From contig NZ_NBOE01000001.1 of the NCBI RefSeq assembly GCF_002104515.1, forward strand, positions 124,001 through 188,000: a stretch of DNA of 64,000 nt. The letters are read 5' to 3'. The stretch comes from Colwellia polaris (lineage in GTDB: Bacteria; Pseudomonadota; Gammaproteobacteria; Enterobacterales; Alteromonadaceae). Shown here one piece after another: positions 47,978 to 59,070 of the stretch (positions within the stretch are counted from its first letter, which is position 1; each line of letters opens with the position of its first letter). A program made the position numbers and the translations under genes. The notes below the pieces were generated by a model. That model worked only from the letters and a program-made list of their open reading frames with translations, made no database searches and was not told where the DNA came from.

Positions 47978-48087
47978 AATTGATTTATTCGATTTTTTTC
48001 CCATGATAGACGTTTTATAATCCCTTGACCAACAATTACCAAGCAAAGATTAAACAATCTTAATGTACCGGTAGAAAGGAATAGTTA

Positions 48088-48408
48088 ATGAATGATAGCC
48101 AATACAATATAGCCGCTGAAAATATTTTACTTGCGGTAGAAGAAGCCATTGAAGATTGCGGTTGCGATATCGATTATGAAGGTGTTGGCGGTATGTTAAC
48201 GCTGACCTTTAAAAATGCCAGTAAAATCATCATTAACAAACAAGCGCCCTTACATGAAATTTGGGTAGCAACAAAATTTAATGGCCACCATTTTCATTTC
48301 GAAAATGAGCAATGGTTAGATAAACGCGGTGGCGATGAGCTATGGCATTTTTTATCTAATGCGGTCAGCAAACAAGCAGAACAAGCCATCGTGCTTACTG
48401 CGCAATAA
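48088..48408 (+). CDS. cyaY: CyaY, frataxin homologue
   Basis: This 106-residue iron-binding protein modulates iron-sulfur cluster assembly by IscS. The acidic N-terminal helix (AAENILLAVEEAIEDCGCDIDYEG in parts) carries the iron-binding face, and KIIINKQAPLHEIWVATKFNGHHF (core NKQAPLHEIWVA) is the conserved sheet. AGAAAGGAA precedes the ATG. It is divergent from lptM-lysA, as in E. coli, and 21 bases ahead of hemC. Confidence 0.95.
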   Translation: MNDSQYNIAAENILLAVEEAIEDCGCDIDYEGVGGMLTLTFKNASKIIINKQAPLHEIWVATKFNGHHFHFENEQWLDKRGGDELWHFLSNAVSKQAEQAIVLTAQ

Positions 48409-48429
48409 ATATTAATTAAGGTAATTGAA

Positions 48430-49362
48430 ATGACACAACACACCGTACGTATTGCCACTCGAAAAAGCGCGTTAGCGTTGTGGCAAGCCGAATATGTGAA
48501 AGCGAAACTTGAGCACTTTCATCCAGGTATTAATGTTGAACTAGTTCCCATGACCACAAAAGGTGACATTATTCTTGATACGCCGCTAGCAAAAGTTGGC
48601 GGTAAAGGTTTGTTTGTAAAAGAGCTTGAAGTGGCGATGTTAGAGAATCGTGCTGATATTGCGGTGCACTCAATGAAAGATGTACCGGTTGAATTCCCTG
48701 AAGGTTTAGGATTAGAAATAATTTGTCCGCGTGAAGATCCGCGTGATGCATTTGTTTCTAACACCATTAAAAGTCTTGCTGATTTACCACAAGGCGCTAT
48801 TGTTGGTACCTCAAGTTTACGTCGTCAATGTCAAATTAAAGCACTGCGTCCAGACCTTGATATTCGCGATCTTAGAGGTAACGTTAATACCCGTCTTAAG
48901 AAGCTTGATAATGGTGAGTACGATGCGATTATTTTAGCGGCAGCAGGCCTAATTCGCTTAGAAATGCCTGAACGTATTCAAGAATATATTGAGCCAGAAG
49001 TTATGTTGCCGGCTAATGGCCAGGGCGCTGTCGGTATTGAATGTCGAAATGAAGATACGATAATAAAAACCTTACTTGCACCGCTAGCATGTGAAAATAC
49101 GCGTGTTAGAGTGGTGGCTGAGCGAGCCATGAACCGTGCGCTTGAAGGGGGTTGTCAGGTGCCAATAGGTAGTTACGCTGTGCTTGAAGATCAACAGTTA
49201 TATTTACGTGGCTTAGTCGGTGCTATTGATGGTAGCGAAATATTAACCAGCGAAGTACGTGGTAATATTGACCAGGCCGCCCAACTAGGCAACCAATTAG
49301 CTGAAAATCTCTTGGCTAAAGGCGCTGATAAAATTCTTCGTCAGGTATATGAACAATCATAA
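48430..49362 (+). CDS. hemC: HemC, hydroxymethylbilane synthase
   Basis: HemC polymerises four porphobilinogens. The 310-residue protein shows [14 protein letters not shown] at the N-terminus, the KDVP segment in [34 protein letters not shown] and the dipyrromethane cofactor cysteine in [19 protein letters not shown] lies before the ATG. It overlaps hemD by 14 bases, so hemC-hemD are translationally coupled. Confidence 0.97.
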   Translation: MTQHTVRIATRKSALALWQAEYVKAKLEHFHPGINVELVPMTTKGDIILDTPLAKVGGKGLFVKELEVAMLENRADIAVHSMKDVPVEFPEGLGLEIICPREDPRDAFVSNTIKSLADLPQGAIVGTSSLRRQCQIKALRPDLDIRDLRGNVNTRLKKLDNGEYDAIILAAAGLIRLEMPERIQEYIEPEVMLPANGQGAVGIECRNEDTIIKTLLAPLACENTRVRVVAERAMNRALEGGCQVPIGSYAVLEDQQLYLRGLVGAIDGSEILTSEVRGNIDQAAQLGNQLAENLLAKGADKILRQVYEQS

Positions 49363-50122
49363 GCTTAATGTATTAATTACGCGTCCTGAAAAAGCAGGGC
49401 GCGAGCTACAAACTTGTCTAGAGCAATATGGCTATGGCAGTTATTGCCAGCCATTTTTCGATTATCAAGCCGCCGAAAACCTTGATCAATTACAGACACT
49501 GCAAAAACAGTTAGTATCACCTATTGTTATTTTTATTAGCGTAGCAGCCGTTGAATTTGCACAAAAATTAATGCCAATATCGTTATGGCCTGCAGAAATT
49601 GTTGTTGCAGTAGGCAGTGCTACTCAACAAGCGTTAAAAGCGTTAGGCATTAACGCACTGGTTCCCGAAAAGCACGACAGTGATGGGGTTTTAGCGCTAT
49701 TACCTTTGAAAAATGTACAAAATAAAAATGTGCTGATTATACGTGGCGATGGCGGTAGAGAGCTAATAGCTGATGCTTTACGTCAGCGTGATGCAACTGT
49801 GCATTATTTTGAAAGTTATCGACGTGTTTGGCGAAATTACCCACAAAAGATCATCAAAACATGGCATCAGCAACAGATAAATTGTATCTTAATCACTAGT
49901 AACGCTTTGCTAGAATTCATAGTAAACTTAATTAAGGATTCAGACCCATACTGGCAACAACAATGTTTATGGGTCGTTGCGAGCCAAAGAATTGCTGAAA
50001 ATGCCAAAACTATGGGTATTCAGCGTGTAGTAAATGCTAACGGCGCCAATACCATTGCCATTATACGAACGCTTGCTTGTCAGGTTAGCGAAAGCACGAC
50101 AAGTGAAATAGCGCTTAAGTAA
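49349..50122 (+). CDS. hemD: HemD, uroporphyrinogen-III synthase
   Basis: HemD cyclises hydroxymethylbilane with inversion of ring D. The 257-residue protein has the low sequence identity typical of the family, but [18 protein letters not shown] at the start, [23 protein letters not shown] and [23 protein letters not shown] (core [14 protein letters not shown]) fit. Its position after hemC and before hemX makes the call secure. Confidence 0.93.
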   Translation: MNNHKLNVLITRPEKAGRELQTCLEQYGYGSYCQPFFDYQAAENLDQLQTLQKQLVSPIVIFISVAAVEFAQKLMPISLWPAEIVVAVGSATQQALKALGINALVPEKHDSDGVLALLPLKNVQNKNVLIIRGDGGRELIADALRQRDATVHYFESYRRVWRNYPQKIIKTWHQQQINCILITSNALLEFIVNLIKDSDPYWQQQCLWVVASQRIAENAKTMGIQRVVNANGANTIAIIRTLACQVSESTTSEIALK

Positions 50123-50172
50123 GCTATAAAAGTAAAGTATGTAGTAATAACCATGCAAGATAGGATCAGTTC

Positions 50173-51663
50173 ATGAGCGATAAAAAACAACCTAAGCAAA
50201 CTAAATCTGATGATAAATCTTCAGCTTCAAACAGTAATGTTGAGCAGCAAACAGGTTTATCTGCCTCGATTAAGGTTAGTTCAGCGAATGAAGTCGTACC
50301 TGAAAATCCTGCCATTATTGCACCTAATGAAAACCAGTCAGAAAAAGCACCCAGTGCAGCAAGCCAAAAGCCAACTGAGTCATCTTCGAAAAAACCTAAT
50401 GAAAAGAGCGAAGCCCCATTGAAAAATAACGCGACTACCGCATCAAGTAAGCCAACAACGGCTAGCACTAAAAAGCCTATCGATAAAAATACCACGACTA
50501 AAACGCAGCAAAATAAAATGTCTAAAGTTGGTATTATCGCTTTAATAATTGCTTTGCTTGCAATTTTGGCCAGCGTTGGCCACTTTTATTGGAATGAGCA
50601 GCAAAAGGCGCAATACAGCCAACAACTCAATGATGTTTTAGAGCGCAAGCTTATTGAAAACCAACAGCAAGTAGCCCAACAGCTTGCAAATAACAGCCAA
50701 AATATTAGTCAGAAAGTTAGCCAACAGTTTTCTCAAAATAAATTAAGTAATACTAATGAAATTAATGCATTAGCTGATAAAGTTGCCCAAATAAATCGTA
50801 TTGAAAATAGTAACCAGACTGCGCTTACTCAATTGAAGCAAAAACTGGCTAGCTTAGGACAAAATCAACCCAGTGATTGGCTCTTACAAGAAGCGGAATA
50901 TCTAATTCGAGTTGCTTCAAGGAGTTTATGGTTAGAAAAAACGCCAAGTACAGCGGTTAGCCTGCTTAAAGATGCTGAATTGCGTATAAAAGAATTAAAT
51001 GACCCACAATTTTTAGCATTGCGCCAAACTATTCAACAAGATGTTGCGCAATTACAGCTATTACCTACATTGGCGACCGATGATGTAATTTTAAAGTTGA
51101 TGGTACTTGAACAACAAATTGCCACATTACCGATGGCGCTATTTGAAATTCCAGACTTAAACCCAGCTCAGAGCTCATTAGCGTTAACAGATAACGCAGC
51201 TGACTGGCGTGAAAACCTGGCGAAAACATGGCGTAAGTTTATCGATGAGTATTTCACCGTTACACGCAGAACAGGTAATGTTGAACCATTAATGTCGCCA
51301 CAGTTTCAGCAAAATTTACGTGAAAACTTAAGTTTAAAAGTGCAAACGGCTATTTGGGCAGCGAGTAAATCTAAAAACGAGATCTATCTTCAAGCGCTTA
51401 ATGCTACTGAGCGCTGGATTAATGAATATTTTGATCTAACAACAGATGAAAACCAACATTTTCTTCAGACAATAAATACGTTAAAAACAGCCACTATCAA
51501 AGTTGATTACCCAAATAAACTTGCCTCATTGCAGGCCATTCGACAAGTGTTGTCGGATAAAGAGTCGTCTTCAGTAGAGGTTTTTGATAGCAGTAAGAGC
51601 GTAGAAACACCGCCAGCTACACCAGAGCCAGCAACAAGCTCTGAACTGAACGAGGAATTATAA
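50173..51663 (+). CDS. hemX: HemX, membrane protein of the hem operon
   Basis: The 496-residue protein has a long polar, Lys/Ser/Thr-rich N-terminal tail (residues 1-115), one membrane helix (VGIIALIIALLAILASVGHFYW, about 118-139) and a periplasmic coiled-coil and helical domain (DWLLQEAEYLIRVASRSLWLE). The C-terminus is proline- and serine-rich. The function is unknown; E. coli HemX is not a methyltransferase despite old annotation. It lies in hemCDXY and its stop overlaps the hemY start by one base (TAATG). Confidence 0.9.
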   Translation: MSDKKQPKQTKSDDKSSASNSNVEQQTGLSASIKVSSANEVVPENPAIIAPNENQSEKAPSAASQKPTESSSKKPNEKSEAPLKNNATTASSKPTTASTKKPIDKNTTTKTQQNKMSKVGIIALIIALLAILASVGHFYWNEQQKAQYSQQLNDVLERKLIENQQQVAQQLANNSQNISQKVSQQFSQNKLSNTNEINALADKVAQINRIENSNQTALTQLKQKLASLGQNQPSDWLLQEAEYLIRVASRSLWLEKTPSTAVSLLKDAELRIKELNDPQFLALRQTIQQDVAQLQLLPTLATDDVILKLMVLEQQIATLPMALFEIPDLNPAQSSLALTDNAADWRENLAKTWRKFIDEYFTVTRRTGNVEPLMSPQFQQNLRENLSLKVQTAIWAASKSKNEIYLQALNATERWINEYFDLTTDENQHFLQTINTLKTATIKVDYPNKLASLQAIRQVLSDKESSSVEVFDSSKSVETPPATPEPATSSELNEEL

Positions 51664-52850
51664 TGAAACGACTTTTATTATTGCTGATTTTATTTCTTAG
51701 TGTCGTTGTTGTAACGCCTATGTTAATTGGAGAAAAAGGCTATATTCTGATTTCTATTGGCGATTCAGCCATTGAAACAACAGTCATTACCGCAATTATA
51801 ACGCTGGCATTATGCTTTTTTACCTTGGCACTTATCATAAAATTTTTCCGCGGCGGAGTTAACTTTAGCTTTAAAGCTTGGAATAAAATTGCTTTTGCCA
51901 GTCGTCGAAAAGCGCTTAAAGACTTTAATAAAGGTATTGCTGCCTATGTGCTAGGTGATTACAAACAAGCTGAGCATTTGTTAGCTAAGTCTGCTGACGG
52001 CTCTACCTTTGAGCATATTGCTTACCTTGTTGCCGCTGATGCCGCTCAGAAACAAGCATTAAAGCCCAATACTGATCATTATTTAGGTTTATTAGAAAAC
52101 ACAACGACCAGTATTAAAGAAACGGGCTTAGAAGCGATAATAATTAAAGTTAAATTATTGATGGGACAAAAAAACTATCAACTAGCGCGCACGATTATAG
52201 ATGAACACCACAAGCATATTGGACATGACGCACGATTACTCAAGCTGGAAATAGAATTAAGTTTAATTGAGCAGCGCTTTGATTATGCAATCAAGCAGTT
52301 TAACGCGGCTCAAAAAGAAAAATCTATTAGTATCGAGACGATAACCTTATGGCAACAACAAGCTTTTTATGGTGCATTTAATCAGCAAATAAAGCAGCAC
52401 GACAGCTCGGCATTAGTTGAATATTGGCAACAGCTGCCGAAAAAAATCAAGCAAAATGAAGTTGTAATTATGACTTATTGCCAAGTGTTGGCAGAAAATC
52501 AAATCAATGAACCTTTGGCAAAGTTATTATTACCGATCATTAAAAAAGGCAACGCGTTAAGCTTATTAAAAGCACTAAGAACATTGCCTATTACTCATGA
52601 CGATAGTTTGATGGCGGCAGCTCAAAAGCACTTGCACAACCAGCCTAATAATGCGCTTTGGTTATCTTTAGTTGCACACTTTGCCGCAGCTTCTAAACAG
52701 TGGTCATTAGCAGAAAAGGCCTTCAACAGCTTAGTAAACCTTGAAGAACAGCAATACGATAAAATCGATTTGCTGACTTTTTCACAAGTACTTGAGCATC
52801 AAGGGCTGTTAGATAAAGCCAACCAAGTACTGCGAAAAATACACCTTTAA
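51663..52850 (+). CDS. hemY: HemY, TPR-containing inner membrane protein
   Basis: The 395-residue protein has two N-terminal membrane helices (residues about 3-22 and 42-65), the HemY_N domain (FNKGIAAYVLGDYKQAEHLLAKSA) and TPR-like repeats facing the periplasm (for example WSLAEKAFNSLVNL). It belongs to the proteobacterial HemY family linked to protoporphyrin metabolism but is not the oxygen-dependent oxidase of Bacillus. It is coupled to hemX and is the last gene of the operon. Confidence 0.93.
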   Translation: MKRLLLLLILFLSVVVVTPMLIGEKGYILISIGDSAIETTVITAIITLALCFFTLALIIKFFRGGVNFSFKAWNKIAFASRRKALKDFNKGIAAYVLGDYKQAEHLLAKSADGSTFEHIAYLVAADAAQKQALKPNTDHYLGLLENTTTSIKETGLEAIIIKVKLLMGQKNYQLARTIIDEHHKHIGHDARLLKLEIELSLIEQRFDYAIKQFNAAQKEKSISIETITLWQQQAFYGAFNQQIKQHDSSALVEYWQQLPKKIKQNEVVIMTYCQVLAENQINEPLAKLLLPIIKKGNALSLLKALRTLPITHDDSLMAAAQKHLHNQPNNALWLSLVAHFAAASKQWSLAEKAFNSLVNLEEQQYDKIDLLTFSQVLEHQGLLDKANQVLRKIHL

Positions 52851-52869
52851 TTTAGCCATATAAAACTAA

Positions 52870-52925
52870 AGTCCTATTTAATAGCGGTTATATTCTTAAG
52901 AATTAAACCGCTATTAAATAGGACT
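52870..52925. terminator. Large hairpin at the 3' end of arfA, shared with the hemY terminator
   Basis: AGTCCTATTTAATAGCGGTT (52870-52889) pairs perfectly over 20 bases with AACCGCTATTAAATAGGACT (52906-52925) around a 16-base loop. On the minus strand the 5' arm encodes the last ArfA residues and the stop codon lies in the loop; on the plus strand it sits 19 bases after the hemY stop. The stem is long enough for RNase III. Confidence 0.92.
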
Positions 52926-53106
52926 CTTGTCCTTTATGTTTTTGCGTTCTTTGATAAGCGCCTTTACCTTTTTTTGCTGTTATAACTTGTTGCTTAAATA
53001 GCTTAGATGTAACTACAGCGGCTAAAAAGTTATCTTTAATTACCCCTCGGCCTAATTCACAACCCCCTTGATTTTTGAGTTGTTTTTTTACTTTATTCTT
53101 AGTCAT
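52903..53106 (-). CDS. arfA: ArfA, alternative ribosome-rescue factor
   Basis: ArfA recruits RF2 to ribosomes stalled on non-stop mRNA when tmRNA fails. The 67-residue frame holds the core IKDNFLAAVVTSKLFKQQV and KKGKGAYQRTQKHKG, which match the E. coli protein (IKDNAIEALLHDPLFRQRV, KKGKGSYMRKGKH). AAGGTAAA lies upstream of ATG. The terminal residues (SYLIAV) and the stop codon are encoded within a 20-base perfect hairpin, so transcription termination or RNase III cleavage would make this mRNA itself non-stop, the known autoregulatory device of arfA. It is convergent with hemY. Confidence 0.93.
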   Translation of the reverse strand: MTKNKVKKQLKNQGGCELGRGVIKDNFLAAVVTSKLFKQQVITAKKGKGAYQRTQKHKGQESYLIAV

Positions 53107-53258
53107 ATTATTTACCTTTTACTTACTATTAATTGAGTTGCTCAAACAAATTTCGATAAATTTGTTGCTTAGTAGCGAAAACGCGCTGAGTATATACTAA
53201 ACAAAAAAATATGCACAAATATTAAATACACAAATTATTTAACTAACAGCAAGTGGCC

Positions 53259-53960
53259 ATGACAACGACTATTACCACCAGAAAAATTAAAGCTATCGCT
53301 CGTCATCATGGTTTGTTTATTACCTTGCTGGGGCTTATTGCGTTAGTTATTGTGCTAGGTTTTTGTTTTAATTATTGGCACCAAGCTAGGTTTGTGCTGA
53401 TGTTTATGGTGTTAACTTGCTTGGTAACTATTTTTATTGGCTTATTAAAACTTGCAGAACCTCAGCATAGCTTAATATTAGCACCTGAAACGTTAACGTT
53501 TTATCATCGACATGGACGCTGGAAGCTTAAATGGCAACACATTCGACATATTCATAGTGTCACTAATACCGTTGGCATTGAGCGACAAGAGCTGAATTAC
53601 GTTGGGATTAAATTATACTCTGTAGATGCACTTGCGAGTAATATATCGTTACGATTAGCCAATCGAATGATTCACGAACAAAAGCCGCTTATTCACTATT
53701 GCATAAAGCAGCAACTTATTACCATGGAGCAAGGGGTATTAAATTTTGAGCCTTATCGGTTAACAACCGGTGAAGTGATAAAAGGGCCTTTGGCAGGTTT
53801 CTTACATCATTGTGAAATATTGCACCAAGCACTTGGCGCGCATTTGTTTATTTCAGCGAGTAGTTTAAATAGCTCAATTGATGATTTTGTGGTCTTATCG
53901 AACCATTATTTACAACATGCGAAACAAGATTATTACTCAGCACCTAAACAAACAAGCTAA
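53259..53960 (+). CDS. DUF2982 family membrane protein
   Basis: The 233-residue protein has two N-terminal membrane helices (residues about 18-37 and 45-64) and a cytoplasmic domain containing LILAPETLTFYHRHGRWKLKWQHI and LNYVGIKLYS, features of the DUF2982 family of Alteromonadales and vibrios. Function is unknown. The ATG at 53259 is preferred; a GTG two codons upstream at 53253 is in frame. It is divergent from arfA and convergent with the TetR gene. Confidence 0.82.
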   Translation: MTTTITTRKIKAIARHHGLFITLLGLIALVIVLGFCFNYWHQARFVLMFMVLTCLVTIFIGLLKLAEPQHSLILAPETLTFYHRHGRWKLKWQHIRHIHSVTNTVGIERQELNYVGIKLYSVDALASNISLRLANRMIHEQKPLIHYCIKQQLITMEQGVLNFEPYRLTTGEVIKGPLAGFLHHCEILHQALGAHLFISASSLNSSIDDFVVLSNHYLQHAKQDYYSAPKQTS

Positions 53961-53975
53961 ATAAGCTATTTAGCT
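53955..53975. terminator. Palindrome between DUF2982 and TetR genes
   Basis: AGCTAAATA-AGC-TATTTAGCT is a perfect 9-base inverted repeat that overlaps the DUF2982 stop codon and lies 14 bases past the TetR stop. It has no T tract; a bidirectional terminator is possible. Confidence 0.45.
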
Positions 53976-53988
53976 ATTGAGTGAAAGT

Positions 53989-54621
53989 TTACTGTGCTTT
54001 TAATTGCGCTTGTTCAAATGGCATAAGTAAGGTTCTCATTGCTGGTCGAAGCGCGATAAGAACCGTTTCTTCAGTAAGTTCTGGGTGTAACACTTTTCGC
54101 AGTAATAACCCTGCCATCACAGAAAAAATAACGTTAATGCGACTTTCAATCTCTTCTTCCGGTTGGTTTTTTAACACACTTCTATCACTAATTAACAATT
54201 GCCTCATGCGAGTTCTGGCTTTTAAATCACACTCACGTAAGAGTGTAGCCACTTTGTAATTTCTATTAGCTTCGGCCATCATATCTAAATTTATGACACA
54301 TGAGCCTGTATCCATATGTCGTGATACACCCATATTTAATCCATCTAAAAGTGCAGTGAGCACATCACTTGGATGATCTTCAAATTGTTGAAAGATAGAA
54401 AACATTTCTTCCATATCTTGCTCAATAATACTTTCAATAATCGCTTCTTTACTATCGAAGTAATTATAAATATGTCCAGCACTCATACCGGCAGTGCGTG
54501 ATATTTCGGCCATTCCTGCACCGTGATAACCTTTACGATGAAAGCATTCAGCGGCTGCACTTAGTACTTGTTCGCGGCGTGCTTTAGCGAGTGCAGGATC
54601 TGCGTATTTTTTTGTTTTCAT
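53989..54621 (-). CDS. TetR/AcrR-family repressor of the efflux operon
   Basis: The 210-residue regulator has an N-terminal TetR helix-turn-helix (MAEISRTAGMSAGHIYNYFDSKEAI) shown by its core GMSAGHIYNYFDSKEAI, and a helical ligand-binding C-terminal domain. It lies downstream of, and in the same direction as, the RND genes, separated by 78 bases that contain a hairpin (TTTATCG ... CGATAAA). It is probably the operon's own repressor and acts at the palindrome at 59071-59090. Confidence 0.9.
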   Translation of the reverse strand: MKTKKYADPALAKARREQVLSAAAECFHRKGYHGAGMAEISRTAGMSAGHIYNYFDSKEAIIESIIEQDMEEMFSIFQQFEDHPSDVLTALLDGLNMGVSRHMDTGSCVINLDMMAEANRNYKVATLLRECDLKARTRMRQLLISDRSVLKNQPEEEIESRINVIFSVMAGLLLRKVLHPELTEETVLIALRPAMRTLLMPFEQAQLKAQ

Positions 54622-54699
54622 TTAAATTTCCTTTATCGAGCCTATTGGCCCGATAAAAACCATATTTAAGTGCTACTTAAAATAAATTTAAGTAGGTTA

Positions 54700-57600
54700 T
54701 TAAGGTGCTTTAGTTTCAAGTGCCGCTTTATCATTGCTGTCATTAGTTGTAGCTGGGAATATTCGACGAACAATAACGAAAAATACGGGTACAAACACCA
54801 CCACTAAAATTGACGATGCCAGTGTGCCACCAATAATTGAAATACCTAGGGCATTCTGGGCACCTGAACCGGCACTTGATGCAATAGCTAGTGGTAATAC
54901 ACCACAAATAAAGGCCATTGATGTCATTAAAATAGGACGCAAACGAAGTCTAACAGCGGCAATGGCTGCATCAACAAGTTCTAGGCCTTCTTCTTCCATT
55001 TGATGAATAGCAAATTCAACAATTAATATCGCATTTTTCGACGCTAAACCTATGGTAGTTAACAAGCCTACTTGTAAGTAAATATCGTTTGATAAGCCGC
55101 CACCAAAAGCTGCCATGATGGCACCAAATATACCCAAAGGTACAATCAACATAACGGCAAAGGGTACAGACCAACTTTCATATAGTGCGGCTAAACATAA
55201 GAATACAAACAGTAATGAAAGACCGTATAACAGTGGCGCTTGTCCACCGCTTGAGCGTTCTTGAAATGAAATGCCTGTCCACTCAGAAGCAAAACCTTGA
55301 GGCAGTTGATTAACCAATCGTTCCATTTCGTCCATGGCTTGACCCGTACTATAACCAGGCGCGGCACTACCTTGAATTTCCATTGAAGCAAATCCATTAT
55401 ATCTTTCTAAACGTGGAGAGCCATAAGACCAATAAGAGCTCGCAAATGCAGAGAAAGGCACCATATCACCAAGATTATTTCGCACATACCATTTATTAAG
55501 ATCTTCGGGCACCATACGAGATTCTGCACTACCTTGAAGATATACTTTTTTAACACGGCCACGGTCGATAAAGTCGTTAACGTAACTACTACCCCAAGCG
55601 GTAGAAAGCGTACTATTAATGGTACTTTGTGATACACCAAGGGCTTGCGCTTTTGCAAGGTCTATATCAAGTTTCAGCTCAGGCATGTCTTCCTGCCCGT
55701 TAGGACGTACACCTGCTAAAATCTTACTTTGACCTGCCAAGCCCAATAATTGATTTCGAGCGCTTAAAAGTTCCTCGTGACCAAGACCAACACGGTCTTG
55801 TAAAAACATATTAAAGCCGTTTGCGGTACCTAATTCAACGATAGCAGGTGGTGGGAAGGCAAAAACAAATGCTTCTTTAATCGTTGAGAAAAATTGCATA
55901 CCTTTGCCTGCAACCGCCCAAACTGACAGGTCGTCGCGTTGTCGCTCATCCCAATGCTTTAAACTAACAAAACCAATAGCTGAGTTTTGCCCTGAGCCCG
56001 CAAAGCTGAAACCAGTAACGGTAAAGATACCTTTTACAGCTTCTGACTGTTCATTTAAGTAATGATTTTCTACTTTTTTGACTACCTCTAGTGTCTCTTG
56101 GGTAGTTGAACCAGCAGGTAACATAACTTGGTTGAATAAGAGCCCCTGATCTTCATCGGGTAAAAAAGCGGTAGGTAAGCTTGAAAAAACATAGACCATG
56201 CCGCCAACAATCATGGCATAAATAATTAAATAACGTTTAGAGTGGTTGATCATTCTAGAAACAAAGCTTTGTGCGCCGGCATTAGTTTTATCAAATCCGC
56301 GGTTAAAGCCTGAAAAGAACTTACCTATTAAGGTTTTGTTGTTGTGCACATGGCTTGGTTTTAATAACGTTGCACATAATGCAGGCGTTAATATAAGAGC
56401 AACTAATACTGAAAGCCCCATGGCTGATACCAGCGTAATAGAGAACTGTCTATAAATAACACCCGTAGAACCACTAAAAAATGCCATTGGAATAAATACA
56501 GCAGATAGCACCATGGCGATACCCACTAAAGCACCTTTAATTTCATCCATGGATTTTCGAGTTGCTTCTAGCGCAGAGAGCTTTTCATCAGTCATTAAGC
56601 GCTCAACATTTTCTACAACAACAATCGCATCATCAACGAGCAAGCCTATGGCTAATACCATAGCAAACATTGTTAAGGTATTAATTGAATAACCAAAAGC
56701 GAATAAAATACCAACGGTACCCAGAAGTACAACCGGTACTGCTATTGTAGGAATAAGTGTCGCACGAAAGTTTTGTAAAAATAGGTACATAACTACAAAT
56801 ACTAAAACAACCGCTTCAATTAGGGTGTGAACAACTTTTTCGATAGACAAAGCCACAAAAGGTGTCGTGTCATAGGGTACAACAGATACTAAGCCCTCAG
56901 GAAAAAACGGCTGTAATTCGGCTAATGCTTTTTTAACACCAGCAGCGGTATCAAGCGCATTAGCACCACTGGCTAACTTAACCCCTAAGCCTGATGCAGG
57001 CTTACCATTGAAACGTGCTACTACACCGTAATTTTCACCACCAAGCTCGACCTTAGCAACATCTTCAAGACGTACTACAGAGCCATCGCTATTGGTTTTA
57101 ACAAAGATATTTCTAAATTGTTCTGGCGTTTGTAAACGGCTTTGTGCGGTAACGGTGGCATTAAGTTGTTGACCTTCAACAGACGGCATTCCGCCCAATT
57201 GACCGGCAGAAACTTGGGCATTTTGTGCACTTATTGCCGCACTTATGTCGGCAGGGTTTAAATTAAAGTCTTGTAACTTGGCGGGATCTAGCCAAATACG
57301 CATCGCATATTGTGAACCAAAGAGCTGCACTTCACCAACGCCATTAACTCGTGAGACTATGTCTTGTATATTTGAAGAGACATAATCACCAATATCGATA
57401 TTGCTCATGCTGCCATCTTGAGAGGCAAAACCAACCACTAATAAAAAGTTACGGGCAGATTTTGCTACCACTACGCCTTGACGTTGTACTTCTTCTGGCA
57501 GTAATGGTGTTGCTGTAGCTAATTTATTTTGCACTTGAACTTGGGCAATATCTGGGTCGGTATCAGCACTAAAAGTAAGCGTAAGCGTTGCTGAACCGCT

Positions 57601-57852
57601 AGATTCAGACGTTGACGACATATAAAGTAAACCATCAAGCCCTTTCATTTTCTGTTCAATAACTTGGGTTACCGAGTCTTCTAGTGTTTTTGCTGATGCT
57701 CCTGGGTAGTTAGCTGAAATACTAATAGCAGGTGGCGCAATTGAAGGATATTGTGCAACCGGTAAACCATTAATCGCTAAAACCCCTGCTAGCATGACAA
57801 CTATAGCAAGTACCCAAGCAAATATAGGTCGGTCGATGAAAAATCGTGACAT
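54700..57852 (-). CDS. RND multidrug efflux pump inner-membrane subunit (AcrB/MexB type, HAE1)
   Basis: The 1050-residue protein starts with [19 protein letters not shown] and shows the twelve-helix RND layout with two large periplasmic loops. Proton-relay residues are in [15 protein letters not shown], and [13 protein letters not shown] with later [16 protein letters not shown] complete the HAE1 pattern. It exports hydrophobic drugs and detergents together with the adaptor encoded 11 bases upstream and a TolC-type outer-membrane channel not present in this window. Confidence 0.95.
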   Translation of the reverse strand: MSRFFIDRPIFAWVLAIVVMLAGVLAINGLPVAQYPSIAPPAISISANYPGASAKTLEDSVTQVIEQKMKGLDGLLYMSSTSESSGSATLTLTFSADTDPDIAQVQVQNKLATATPLLPEEVQRQGVVVAKSARNFLLVVGFASQDGSMSNIDIGDYVSSNIQDIVSRVNGVGEVQLFGSQYAMRIWLDPAKLQDFNLNPADISAAISAQNAQVSAGQLGGMPSVEGQQLNATVTAQSRLQTPEQFRNIFVKTNSDGSVVRLEDVAKVELGGENYGVVARFNGKPASGLGVKLASGANALDTAAGVKKALAELQPFFPEGLVSVVPYDTTPFVALSIEKVVHTLIEAVVLVFVVMYLFLQNFRATLIPTIAVPVVLLGTVGILFAFGYSINTLTMFAMVLAIGLLVDDAIVVVENVERLMTDEKLSALEATRKSMDEIKGALVGIAMVLSAVFIPMAFFSGSTGVIYRQFSITLVSAMGLSVLVALILTPALCATLLKPSHVHNNKTLIGKFFSGFNRGFDKTNAGAQSFVSRMINHSKRYLIIYAMIVGGMVYVFSSLPTAFLPDEDQGLLFNQVMLPAGSTTQETLEVVKKVENHYLNEQSEAVKGIFTVTGFSFAGSGQNSAIGFVSLKHWDERQRDDLSVWAVAGKGMQFFSTIKEAFVFAFPPPAIVELGTANGFNMFLQDRVGLGHEELLSARNQLLGLAGQSKILAGVRPNGQEDMPELKLDIDLAKAQALGVSQSTINSTLSTAWGSSYVNDFIDRGRVKKVYLQGSAESRMVPEDLNKWYVRNNLGDMVPFSAFASSYWSYGSPRLERYNGFASMEIQGSAAPGYSTGQAMDEMERLVNQLPQGFASEWTGISFQERSSGGQAPLLYGLSLLFVFLCLAALYESWSVPFAVMLIVPLGIFGAIMAAFGGGLSNDIYLQVGLLTTIGLASKNAILIVEFAIHQMEEEGLELVDAAIAAVRLRLRPILMTSMAFICGVLPLAIASSAGSGAQNALGISIIGGTLASSILVVVFVPVFFVIVRRIFPATTNDSNDKAALETKAP

Positions 57853-57863
57853 TGAATACTCCG

Positions 57864-59039
57864 TTATTGCGCTTTGTTAGTTGTAGAATGTAAAGTCGAC
57901 TCTGCTTCTTCAGGAGCCACTGCACTGCCAGGTCGAATTTTCTGTAAGCCTTCAATAATTAACTTTTCGCCAGCTTTTATGCCATTGGTAACCAACCAAT
58001 TTGAGCCAATGGTTCTATCAACTTGTAAAACACGGCTTTCTACTTTGTTATCTTTATTTACCACCATAGCTGTTGGCTCACCTTTAGAATTTCGGCTGAC
58101 ACCACGCTGCGGTACTAAAATAGCATCGCTGACAACACCTTCAACAATAGAGGCGCGAGCGTACATACCTGGAAGTAAAAAGTTTTCTGGGTTAGGAAAT
58201 TGTGCACGTAAGGTTACTGAACCTGTGCTTGGGTCAACTGTTACTTCAGAGAACTGTAAAGTGCCTTTATGCGGGTAAACTGAACCATCTTCCATAGTTA
58301 ATTCAACGTCTGTTTGGTTTGCAGCATCTACTGTTAAGGCACCTGTTGCCAATGCTTTCTTGAGTCTTGTAAGCTCATTGCTCGATTGTGTTAAATCAAC
58401 ATAAATAGGGTCAAGCTGGGTAACTGTTGCTAGCGCAGTGCTTTGATTTGCACTAACTAAAGCACCAACGGTGACACTTGATTTACTGATTTGGCCACTA
58501 ATAGGCGACGAAACATGACTGTAGTCGAGGTTGATTTGCGCTGTTTGAAGTTGCGCTTTGGCGGTAAGCAAAGCAGCTAGTGCTTGTTTATATGCTGCAT
58601 CTGCTTCATCAAAATCTAACTGGCTAACGGCTTGAATTTTTAATAATTCCTTGAAACGAGTCGCTTTAGATTTACTGCTTGCAATACTCGCTTGCGCACT
58701 TGCAACTGCTGCCTCACTTACGGCTAGTTGTGCTTTAAAAGTATCAGGATTAATTTGATAAAGTGACTCGCCTTTTTCTACGCGCTTGCCTTCGGTAAAT
58801 AAGCGAGATTGAACAATACCACTGACTTGAGGACGAATTTCCGCGATTTGAAAGGCATTAATACGCCCAGGTAATTCTTTTTTTAGCGTAAGCGCTTGGC
58901 TTTTTAAAGTAATAACACCAACGGGAACGGCTTGAGGACCTGAAGCTTGTGGCTGTCCAGTCGCTTGTTCACAACCTGTTAAAGCAACCAGAGCAACAAG
59001 GGCTGAAAATAGAGATAAAGCGATACGAGAACGCAACAT
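57864..59039 (-). CDS. RND efflux periplasmic adaptor (AcrA type) lipoprotein
   Basis: The 391-residue protein has a lipoprotein signal with lipobox ALTGCEQ, the biotinyl-lipoyl-like domain ([28 protein letters not shown], core [17 protein letters not shown]), an alpha-helical hairpin ([24 protein letters not shown] in parts) and a beta-barrel domain ending in a membrane-proximal part ([18 protein letters not shown]). It bridges the RND pump and the outer-membrane channel. AAAGG precedes the start. Confidence 0.95.
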   Translation of the reverse strand: MLRSRIALSLFSALVALVALTGCEQATGQPQASGPQAVPVGVITLKSQALTLKKELPGRINAFQIAEIRPQVSGIVQSRLFTEGKRVEKGESLYQINPDTFKAQLAVSEAAVASAQASIASSKSKATRFKELLKIQAVSQLDFDEADAAYKQALAALLTAKAQLQTAQINLDYSHVSSPISGQISKSSVTVGALVSANQSTALATVTQLDPIYVDLTQSSNELTRLKKALATGALTVDAANQTDVELTMEDGSVYPHKGTLQFSEVTVDPSTGSVTLRAQFPNPENFLLPGMYARASIVEGVVSDAILVPQRGVSRNSKGEPTAMVVNKDNKVESRVLQVDRTIGSNWLVTNGIKAGEKLIIEGLQKIRPGSAVAPEEAESTLHSTTNKAQ

Positions 59040-59070
59040 GTTAAATACCTTTAATTTTAAATATAGAATG

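Noticed and set aside
50166-50495. 109-codon minus-strand frame opposite the hemX N-terminus
   Set aside because: It mirrors the Ser/Lys/Thr-rich tail of HemX; the hydrophobic composition is a codon-shadow effect.
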